A stretch of DNA of 64,000 bases from Peribacillus simplex. GTDB lineage: Bacteria > Bacillota > Bacilli > Bacillales > DSM-1321. Position numbers and translations under genes: made by a program. This document shows, in pieces, positions 20,364 to 28,200 of this stretch; the first letter of the stretch is position 1; every line of letters starts with the position of its first letter. Where the stretch lies: the NCBI RefSeq assembly GCF_001542915.1, contig NZ_LNNH01000018.1, forward strand, positions 1 through 64,000, read 5' to 3'. The notes beneath the pieces were generated by a model. The model was not told the DNA's origin. It did no database searches and was given only the letters and a program-made list of their open reading frames with translations.

Positions 20364-21806
20364 TTATAACGAAGCAATATCTTCTGGACGAATAATCGTA
20401 TTTTTGATGAACATCAAAGATCTCGTGTTCCCTACACGCTCAAGATAATCCTTGAAACCTTTTACTAATTTCTTCATCTCTTCCACATCGGAAATGCCAA
20501 ACATGAGTTTAACACTTTCAAAGAACCTTTTCGATTTCAGTTTTGCCATGAATGAAATCCTTTCGTTGGTAAAATAAGGGGCTGTAGGCGGATTCCAGCT
20601 AAAATAATCATTCAATTTATCGAATGAGCAGCTTAGGAAATATAACAGAAAATCGGCCTGAACTAGGTCGGCAGTTGTTATCCCCTTATAGTTGGCTCTG
20701 TCTAAAATCAATTGTCCTGAGTTTGATATATATCTCTGGCCGGTTGACGGGTTTGGAGATTCTTCTATAAGTCTAGGATAACTATTAAAAATCCCAATCG
20801 ATCCGTCCAATTCTCTGCCGGTATCATTCAACACGAAATAATGGTTATTGACTAAATCCCTTATAGTTGTATATTTTCTATATTTATACAATAGGGTTAT
20901 CGTGTAGATCATCAGTTCGGTAACGAAGAGTTTCATATGGTCGAACTGATTTTCGGAATAAAGAGAGCCGTTTTGTTTTGTGTAAATGATAGGGTATAAC
21001 GATTCAAAAAAATTAATAATCAGATCAACATCAACTGTTTCTGATTCCCTTATATAAAACTCTATAAATTCAATATAGACATTTCGAAGTTCCACGGTTT
21101 GATGCAGGCTGTTATAGATAGAATTTATAAGTGAGTCAGTATTTGAAACGGTAATGGCAAATGAGGCAAAGTCCTCTTTAAACGTCTCGCTGAATTCCTG
21201 GGTATAGATATCGATGTTTCGGGGCCTTTTTTCTACATTGTGCCGAAACCTACTCAGTGCCCTTCGGCTCTCCAATGCTGTTTTTTTTTCATCTTGTAGG
21301 AGAAAAGACGGGGCTTTCCCCCTTATTGGCCGGACATATTCTGGTTTCCCATACAAATTCCGCAGTAATTTTTCATATCCATCTTCATAACTTTGCTCGG
21401 AAGACATGTCAATATATTTTGTTCCCTTAAGGTAGGTGGGGATATACGCTTCCCCATCAACACTTCTTTGGGTGATAATTGGGATGAATTTCGTCTGCTT
21501 CACATCTTGATAGACTTCATTTGAAATAATGACAGTCTCGGTCCCCACTCCACCTTCAAACCCATCAGCCTTTTTAGCATACTTTTCATCACAAATAACC
21601 AATACTTTTGTAATAGTGGGGTCATTAACGCTTCTTTGCATAAAAGCGTTCAGGTTTTGCCCTTCGGTGCTGTCCCATTTATCGATAACTACTGATACCC
21701 CATTACTTTCCAGCCTTTCTGCTAGCTCCAGTACCCATTTTTCATGTTCTGGACTAGACCAGGCATAGGATATGAACAACTTGTCTGCGTTTAATTCTTC
21801 CATCAT
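20364..21806 (-). CDS. SEFIR-domain protein, probable single-gene anti-phage defence
   Basis: A 480-aa protein. The N-terminal SEFIR (TIR-related) domain spans about residues 7-150: KLFISYAWSSPEHEKWVLELAERL, VVIDKWD, VLVICDEKYAKKAD, GGVGTETVIIS and KFIPII are the classic bacterial SEFIR blocks. The rest (about 180-480) is a helical region without a known family, likely the sensor. SEFIR proteins of this layout in Bacillus are known to protect by NAD depletion after phage sensing; that role here is inference from family. ATG 21806 sits 7 nt from GGGGG; the in-frame TTG at 21812 is less well placed. Monocistronic. Confidence 0.87.
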   Translation of the reverse strand: MMEELNADKLFISYAWSSPEHEKWVLELAERLESNGVSVVIDKWDSTEGQNLNAFMQRSVNDPTITKVLVICDEKYAKKADGFEGGVGTETVIISNEVYQDVKQTKFIPIITQRSVDGEAYIPTYLKGTKYIDMSSEQSYEDGYEKLLRNLYGKPEYVRPIRGKAPSFLLQDEKKTALESRRALSRFRHNVEKRPRNIDIYTQEFSETFKEDFASFAITVSNTDSLINSIYNSLHQTVELRNVYIEFIEFYIRESETVDVDLIINFFESLYPIIYTKQNGSLYSENQFDHMKLFVTELMIYTITLLYKYRKYTTIRDLVNNHYFVLNDTGRELDGSIGIFNSYPRLIEESPNPSTGQRYISNSGQLILDRANYKGITTADLVQADFLLYFLSCSFDKLNDYFSWNPPTAPYFTNERISFMAKLKSKRFFESVKLMFGISDVEEMKKLVKGFKDYLERVGNTRSLMFIKNTIIRPEDIASL

Positions 21807-21985
21807 ACCCAATCCCCCATAAATTTATCAGATTATAATAAATTGAATTGCTATTATTTTCATTTCCAATTATGGCTTTCCTGTATACACCGTTCACTTT
21901 TTGGGTTATGGATTCCCCTATTCTTCCATTCTTATTTTATATCTTTATGAAAATGGCAGCAAGCTAAATTAATACCTCCTTTTTC

Positions 21986-22005
21986 AATTAACGGGGCAGC
22001 ATTCC
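21986..22005. repeat. GGGGCAG repeat, copy 2 (degenerate)
   Basis: AATTAACGGGGCAGCATTCC: the left arm and centre of the palindrome are kept, the right arm is decayed. Confidence 0.5.
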
Positions 22006-22453
22006 GGTAATGAATGAAAATAAGACTTGTTCACCAAAAGACCTCATGTTATCCCAAAGCTCGACAGCAAAGGACAAATACATCAAAATGGGAACTAATT
22101 GTGGAATTAAATTTCTTTAATTTAGGCCTAAATCAAACATAACCTTTCGTTACTTCCATTAAATGTTAGATTGTGTTAGAAGAGAGTTTTTTGTTATTTC
22201 ATCAAAAACTTTTGTTTGTGATGATTAAGTAACTATCCCTAGACCAAACAACATAAAAAAATATTTCAGAGCCATTGAAGTATATCCTATAATGATTAAT
22301 TTAGGTCGATGTAAAATCCCAATCATATTAAGAGTTTTTTAAGAACACTTGCTATCTTAGGTAGCTTTTTTATTTTTCCTTAATTTTCTACCAAGAGATT
22401 TTTATTGGTGATAAAAAAATTAGAAATGGTAAACGCTAGTTTGAAAAATCTAG

Positions 22454-22513
22454 GAAGACCATCATGATTTAGATCGTGATAATGATGGAATGGCTTGTGA
22501 TTGGTATCCTTGA
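22454..22513 (+). pseudogene. Relic of an excalibur calcium-binding domain
   Basis: In one frame the sequence reads EDHHDLDRDNDGMACDWYP and then stops. DxDxDGxxC is the signature of the excalibur domain found at the C-terminus of secreted nucleases and small surface proteins of bacilli. A stop codon lies directly upstream and no start exists, so this is a C-terminal fragment. Confidence 0.55.
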
Positions 22514-22565
22514 GGTACTGATTAGATGTTGTTAATAAGATTATTGGATTGTTTCCTTCTTATGT

Positions 22566-22588
22566 AACTAACGGGGCAGGATAGTTGA
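22566..22588. repeat. GGGGCAG palindromic repeat, copy 3
   Basis: AACTAACGGGGCAGGATAGTTG: arms AACTA/TAGTT around the conserved centre. Confidence 0.7.
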
Positions 22589-22608
22589 AGAGTACTGTTT
22601 AATCTTTG

Positions 22609-22632
22609 TTCAACAATTGGGCCAGAATGTTG
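22609..22632. repeat. GGGGCAG repeat, copy 4 (degenerate)
   Basis: TTCAACAATTGGGCCAGAATGTTGA: arms TCAACA/TGTTGA with a centre related to the other copies, only about 20 nt after copy 3. Confidence 0.45.
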
Positions 22633-22752
22633 AGTAAAGAAATGGTTGTTTTATGTTAAACTAAAAGAAAGGTAGGATTAGTTAATAAAGGTAAAAAGTG
22701 TAAAGTTATAGCGTTTTAGACTAGGTTTCTATGAAAGGTGTGAATATAATAC

Positions 22753-23685
22753 ATGTCATATCAAGTTCTAACAGATTCTGACGTTTTGAGATTGACTAGA
22801 ATGAAACCCGTCATTGAGGCAATTGAGCGCGTTTTTCGTGAACAAGCAAACGCAACCCTTGTTTCACCACCTCGATTTCAATTGGAGACGGAGAATGGAA
22901 ACTTAGTTTTCACTGCTGGAGCCGCAACGGAGACTGAAAAAGTTATAGGCTTTCGAGTTTACGATACCTATTCAAACGATCATTCGGGTCACGAACAATT
23001 GGTATCTGTGTTTGATTCCGTGACAGGAGTATTCAAAGGCGTTATTATTGGCAATTCACTTGGTGCCCTTCGCACTGGCGCAATTGGGGGAGCTGCCATT
23101 AAAGCCATGTCTCGTTCAGATGCTGAAAAGCTAGCGATAATTGGAACAGGTATACAAGCTCGTACTCAGTTAGAAGCAGCTATAGCTATTCGTGATATCA
23201 AACGGGTTGTGGTTTACAGTCGTAATGATATAAATCGAAAGAAGTTTGCCGAAGAAATGTCTGAAAAACTTGATATGGATGTAATTCCTATGGATTCCCC
23301 CAAAAAGTGTGTGGAGAAGGCAGATATCATCATCTGTGCTACAAATAGTCGTTCACCAGTGATCGATGCAGATTGGTTAAAACCGGGTGTACATATCAAT
23401 ACTGTTGGACCAAAATCGATGAATGGGCATGAGCTACCCATAGAAGTAGCTGGTAAAAGCTCCGTAATTACTACAGATTCCCTTGAACAGTTATGTGCCT
23501 ATTCAACACCTCACTTCTTAGCCAATACTCCTTATGAGCAGAATATTGTACAGCTTTCGGACATCATAACTGGAAAGACACCGGGCAGAACTTCAATCAA
23601 TGATGTTACATTGTTTTGTTCCGTGGGACTTTCTGGCACTGAAGTGGTTGTCGCACATGAGATTATGAACATGGCTGAAAAGTAA
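22753..23685 (+). CDS. Ornithine cyclodeaminase / mu-crystallin family NAD(P)-dependent enzyme
   Basis: A 310-aa protein of the OCD/mu-crystallin family, which includes ornithine cyclodeaminase, alanine dehydrogenase and ketimine reductases. Visible features are GALRTGAIGGAAIKAMSR (about 110-127), the Rossmann motif IIGTGIQARTQLEA (about 133-146) and HINTVGPKSMNGHELP (about 212-227). The ATG follows AAAGGTG. It sits alone between defence-type genes with its own terminator. Substrate cannot be told from sequence; siderophore or opine-type synthesis partners are absent nearby. Confidence 0.85.
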   Translation: MSYQVLTDSDVLRLTRMKPVIEAIERVFREQANATLVSPPRFQLETENGNLVFTAGAATETEKVIGFRVYDTYSNDHSGHEQLVSVFDSVTGVFKGVIIGNSLGALRTGAIGGAAIKAMSRSDAEKLAIIGTGIQARTQLEAAIAIRDIKRVVVYSRNDINRKKFAEEMSEKLDMDVIPMDSPKKCVEKADIIICATNSRSPVIDADWLKPGVHINTVGPKSMNGHELPIEVAGKSSVITTDSLEQLCAYSTPHFLANTPYEQNIVQLSDIITGKTPGRTSINDVTLFCSVGLSGTEVVVAHEIMNMAEK

Positions 23686-23710
23686 GCGAGGAATCTTCCT
23701 CGCTTTTCTT
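23685..23710 (+). terminator. Terminator of the cyclodeaminase-family gene
   Basis: AGCGAGGAA / TTCCTCGCT hairpin followed by TTTTCTT, directly after the stop codon. Confidence 0.9.
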
Positions 23711-23806
23711 AATGAACTAACACAGGTGCGTGCGATAGCTGAAGATTGGAGCTGTCTTTAAGGTAGCTTTTTCTTTATGGAACTAACGGGGCAGGATAGT
23801 TCCATA
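23709..23806. repeat. ~100-bp composite repeat, copy A (contains GGGGCAG palindrome copy 5)
   Basis: The order is GGTGCGT, TAGCTGAAGAT, GGAGCTGTCTTTAAGG, AGCTTTTTCTT, ATGGAACTA and then the palindrome GGAACTA-CGGGGCAGGA-TAGTTCC at 23779-23803. The same order recurs at 24650-24748. The inner AGCTGTCTTTAAGGTAGCT with following T run could act as a terminator. Confidence 0.7.
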
Positions 23807-23926
23807 AGGTATTAAAAAAAGATGAAGAAATAAGAGTAAGCATCCTTTCAAGGGTGCTTTTTATCTGGATATAGGATAGTATTATTTTTGAAACTACATA
23901 CTTTTAAATAAGTGGTGATATAGAAA

Positions 23927-24463
23927 ATGTCAAATATTTATGTGTCTGACCAACTAGAGAATGCTATTGATTTTCTAGAGCAAGCAGGTTCTTATTATAG
24001 AAAATATGGTTACAATCATAGGTTTAAATGGGTTTGTATCAGTTTACATGGAGCACTTTATGGTTTTGCTGTTACTTATGTAAAGTCGGGAAATCCTCTA
24101 GATACAATTTTTAAGAACACTGAAAAAGAAACAAGTAAATGGCGCTTGTTGAGTATCATGGAAATATTGAAGTTGTGTAAGAAAGAAGAATTGATACAAA
24201 GTGTTAATGGAAAAGTTCTAGTTTTAACAGAGAAGCAGAAAATAGCTATTGAAAGATTAAATGAATATAGAAATTCATTTTCTCATTTCGGTGCAAGTGG
24301 ATACTCTGTAATAGGAACAATTGACGAAATTGTGGAGCCTGTTCTTGAAGTAATAAGGTATTTAATATTGGAAAGCAATAGAATTATTTGCTCATCAAAT
24401 AAAAAAGTAAAAATAGAACGAACTTTATCTTCATTTGAAAACGAAGTGAAAAATAATATTTAA
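23927..24463 (+). CDS. HEPN-like protein, hypothetical
   Basis: A 178-aa mostly helical protein. Residues about 112-117 read RNSFSHF, which fits the R-x4-H active-site pattern of HEPN ribonucleases, set in a long helix as the family requires, and the N-terminal segment (LENAIDFLEQAGSYYRKYGYNHRFKWVCISLHGALYGFAV) looks like the first two HEPN helices. No full family assignment is possible by eye. The start follows AAGTGGTGA. It is monocistronic with a clear terminator, and it lies between an enzyme gene and the RT-primase gene in the defence-like block. It could be a single-gene toxin, an abortive-infection factor or an inactive HEPN. Confidence 0.6.
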   Translation: MSNIYVSDQLENAIDFLEQAGSYYRKYGYNHRFKWVCISLHGALYGFAVTYVKSGNPLDTIFKNTEKETSKWRLLSIMEILKLCKKEELIQSVNGKVLVLTEKQKIAIERLNEYRNSFSHFGASGYSVIGTIDEIVEPVLEVIRYLILESNRIICSSNKKVKIERTLSSFENEVKNNI

Positions 24464-24488
24464 GACATCCACTTTGGGTGTCTTTTTA
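24463..24488 (+). terminator. Terminator of the HEPN-like gene
   Basis: AGACATCCA / TGGGTGTCT hairpin with a short loop and TTTTT, overlapping the stop region. Confidence 0.85.
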
Positions 24489-24649
24489 TTTTGCAAATAG
24501 GAATGGCTGAAATGAGAATTGCTGATCACTTATCAGATAAACACCAACTGAGTAAGATAGAAGACTTAAGAAGAAACGTAAGTCTAAATCTAAGCCTAAA
24601 CAAACGGGTGCAAGAGTTTATGATAGTTTATGATTCAGCTGCCATTTTG

Positions 24650-24748
24650 TCGACTTTTCTTATTGAAGTAACGGGTGCGTTAGCTGAAGATCGGAGCTGT
24701 CTTTAAGGCAGCTTTTTCTTATGGAACTATAGGGGCAGTTTAGCTGCA
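24650..24748. repeat. ~100-bp composite repeat, copy B (contains GGGGCAG palindrome copy 6)
   Basis: Same element order as the copy at 23709, ending with GGAACTATAGGGGCAGTTTAGCTGC at 24723-24747. Identity to the first copy is high in GGAGCTGTCTTTAAGG and in AGCTTTTTCTT. Confidence 0.65.
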
Positions 24749-24892
24749 TAAGAAATGGTATAATTTAGAGAAAAATAGGGTGGAGTAACGGATACAATAG
24801 AGGGTTTAGCAGATCTGAATTATAGCAACTTTTTTGTTGTGCTGACAGTTCAGTGTTATGCAATAACAAAGAAGTAGAGAGAGGGATGTGGA

Positions 24893-24949
24893 ATGTCGTT
24901 TATAAAAAAATTGGTTATTTGTGTGACATTCTTCAACAAATACACCTAA
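24893..24949 (+). pseudogene. Relic of a signal peptide or lipoprotein N-terminus
   Basis: A start codon with GAGAGGGA upstream opens a frame MSFIKKLVICVTFFNKYT that stops after 18 codons. The beginning looks like a secretion signal whose gene has been cut off. A link with the excalibur relic at 22.5 kb is possible but unproven. Confidence 0.3.
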
Positions 24950-25162
24950 TTTAGTTAATTCTAAAATAAATAGTTAAACGATAAAAAAGTATAAAGCCTG
25001 TCTAAAATAAGTTTTATTATATTTCTATGGTAATATATAAGGGGTAATTTAGAACAATAGTTATATTATACTAATTTATGGTCGTATTATATATTTATGG
25101 AAAATAAAGTTATTGTTAAACAAGGGTTTTGGATTTATTATTTACTAGTTATTAGGAGGAAA

Positions 25163-25216
25163 TTGTTAAATGTGAACAAAGGGTGGTTAGGGATAAAGGT
25201 AATACAATTAATATAA
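25163..25216 (+). CDS. Possible 17-aa leader peptide before the RT-primase gene
   Basis: The strongest ribosome site of the interval, TAGGAGGA at 25153-25160, is followed 2-3 nt later by TTG opening MLNVNKGWLGIKVIQLI and a stop. The large gene begins 37 nt downstream with a weaker site. This may be a leader peptide or a chance site within an untranslated RNA. Confidence 0.3.
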   Translation: MLNVNKGWLGIKVIQLI

Positions 25217-25253
25217 AGATGTAAGAATTGAAATCCTGAAAAGAGGAATACAT

Positions 25254-28200
25254 ATGGAATTAACTCAAGATTTAACTGAAAATTTAGTGCATTGTGTTTC
25301 GAGAAAAATATTTAATTACTTTTTTTATAACAGGAAGTATTTCGGGCGACAAGTAGTAGGGGAAGATGGGAAAGTAGTTTATGTTCGAAAAAGAAATAAA
25401 ATGTCAGCTGCGATTTTAGAGAACATGATTAATTCTAAGAAAAGCATTATGAGCTACCAACAAGTAAGGCAAAAATTAAAATGGGTTTGTTTAGATATTG
25501 ATATTGCAAAAGATAAAATTGACAGTGACTTTGATTTTTTTAAAAATACAGAGCTGAGAAATTCATTGTATAAGGTATATAGTGAAACTGTTAAGATTTT
25601 AAATAAATATAATATAAAATATGTATCTGAGTTTTCAGGGAATAGAGGAATACATGTATGGATATTCCTTGATAAAGAGGTAAGTAAAAATATTGGCTAT
25701 GCTATTATAAAAAAAATTGATGAAGAATTACAAATTAATATAAAAAATTTATTGGGAATTATATTAACAGATAAGTATCCTAAAAATGGTTCCGCAAAAA
25801 ATAATACAATAGGTTTGGGGGTCAAAGTACCTCTATCATTCCATTTGAAAAGTAATAGATATTCTTATCTTTTCAAAGAGACTTCAGAGATTGAACAAAT
25901 AGCTGTTTTAGATAATGAGTTTCTAGAAAAACAAATGAATATATTGGACAATATCAAAATAAACTCTGTTTCAGAATTAATTGAATCATTAAAAATCAAT
26001 GAAGTAAATGAAGAAGAAAATTACCAAAAGAAAAATATGGTTCTTACGGATCAGGATATTAATCTTGAAGGAATAATAGAAGTATTATCGAAATCAGAGA
26101 TTTTCAGATACTTATTTGATAAACCATTAGCTCATTGGAGTGAGCGTGATAGAATAGTTTTAGTAGCATCGCTTATTAGAATTAAATCTATTAATGATGA
26201 TAACTTTGGCGTTAGATTATTAAATGAGTTCTTTTCTAGTGATGAAGAGTCTTATGATGCGGATGTAACGAATGAAAAGCTACAAAATTTAAAAGGTTTA
26301 TACCCACCTAATATAAAATATCTCGAAGATTTATATAAAAAGGAATGTAGTTATTGTAGGGAAAATGGGATAGAGAATATATATGATTTATTAGATTTAC
26401 ATTTAGAGCTTAAAATTGAGTTGATTTCTAATGACCTTGTGAATTTTGGCAAAATAGCACAGTCTGAATTGAATTACTTATTGCAAAATGATGAGGTACC
26501 ATTAACTTTTATACAAGATGATCTCAAAAATATTAATGATGAAAATTTAAAAGACGATATACAAAAAATATATGAGAAAAATTATAGTTTTAAAAATATA
26601 GTGTCGTATCAGTATGTTAGAAAGGAAACTGAAATAAAAAATAGGCATATGTATAGTTTAGCGGCTAAGGATAGAATACTGAGTACATATATGTCATCAA
26701 AACTTACGGATTATATGTACGGAGATTTTTCAGTTAACAGTTATGCATACCGTCTAAACAAACGTAATAATAATTATATATTCGAAAATTGGAGTAAGGC
26801 GTGGCTAGAGTATGTATATAGTATTGAGGGCATAATTAATGATGGGAGTTATGATGAATATTATTTGATTAAATTAGATATAAAATCTTTTTACGATTCT
26901 ATTGATCATATTGCATTACGAGAAGTACTATTAAAAAAAATAAAATTAAATGTAAATCCAATAAAAGAGAATGAAATTTTTCCTATTATTCATTATCTAA
27001 TTGAACTATCTAAGGAAATAACTGGTTCAGATAAAGGTGTCCCCCAAGGTCCTGCATACGCTAGAATATTAGCAGAACTTTATCTCAGTCAGGTGGATGA
27101 AGTAATTGAATCGTATCTTGATGAAGATTTTGAAAGTTATTATAGATATGTCGATGATATGTTTATTATTCTTAGAGATAAAACTAGAGCAAATGAAATA
27201 TTTCAAAATGTTCAACAAGTCTTAGATACCTTAAAGCTAGATATTAATATGGAAAATGAAAAATTTCAATTTGGTGTAGTTAAGGACTTAAAGTACAAGG
27301 TTATTACGAAGAGTTTTGAAAAGTATTTTGTCGATGGAGTAGATTATATTGGTGCAAGCGATGAATTAATTAATAATACAAAAAAATTATTAAATGAGCT
27401 GTTAACTACTGAGTTTAATGAAGTAGATGTTAAACAATTGCCGTTCTATTTGACACATTTAATAGATAAAGAAATATTTGATTCTAGAAAAAGAGAAATT
27501 GGAGAAATGATATTAAAAAGTGACATTGGTAGAGGTAGTCTGTTTAAACACTTTTATAATAATATTTTATTTGTTGATAAAGATTTAAAGTTTGAGTTGG
27601 ATTTATTGATAAATTTACAGGGTCTTGCTAGAAGCAACTTATTTTCGGCATTAATTAAAAACTTTAATAAATATGATAAAGATGTGCTTAAAAAAATAAT
27701 AACATCATATTCCTCCAAAAAAGATCTCTTAGATTATGAAAGAATAGAATTAATAAGGTTGATTATTTTCTCTAAAATAGATACAAGTGATATTAATTTT
27801 GAAACAGAAGATTTGGATATAATAATTGATAATTTAAAGTATGCAAATGAATTTAGTCTTGGCGAAGAATTGGAGTCAGAGATTTTAACTAGATTTCAAT
27901 TTAAAGGAAACTTAAATCCGTTAACAATTTTAGAAGACTTGGATTATTTTCTTGAGAAGGCTGAGAATTTAAAGAGACTAGACAAAGTTGTTAATACCTT
28001 TGAAAGTATAATTAATATATCGCTTAACAAAAACCTAAATCAATCTAATGGGCAGAGTCTAGTTAATTTAGTATGTTTTTTAAGCTTGTATAGCAATATA
28101 CATTTAGAGGGATTCAAGGGCATGTGGAAGAAAGTGCTTAACTTGGACAAAAATTTTCCAGTTTCAATGAATGAATGGTATAAGTACAAAAAACATATTG

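Larger units (their letters stand above)
21807..22752. other. Non-coding, decayed interval between SEFIR and cyclodeaminase genes
   Basis: No intact gene is seen in about 950 bp. It holds three GGGGCAG palindromes (about 21986, 22566 and 22609), a relic of an excalibur domain at 22454-22513 and AT-rich filler. The interval separates divergently transcribed cargo genes. Confidence 0.6.

Noticed and set aside
24491-24706. 71-codon plus-strand frame after the HEPN-like gene
   Set aside because: It begins inside a terminator, has no ribosome site and runs into the repeated ~100-bp unit.
24749-25253. Retron-type msr/msd RNA upstream of the RT
   Set aside because: I could not find the paired a1/a2 inverted repeats or the branching-G context expected of a retron, and the RT carries a fused primase domain. 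A different kind of RNA remains possible.
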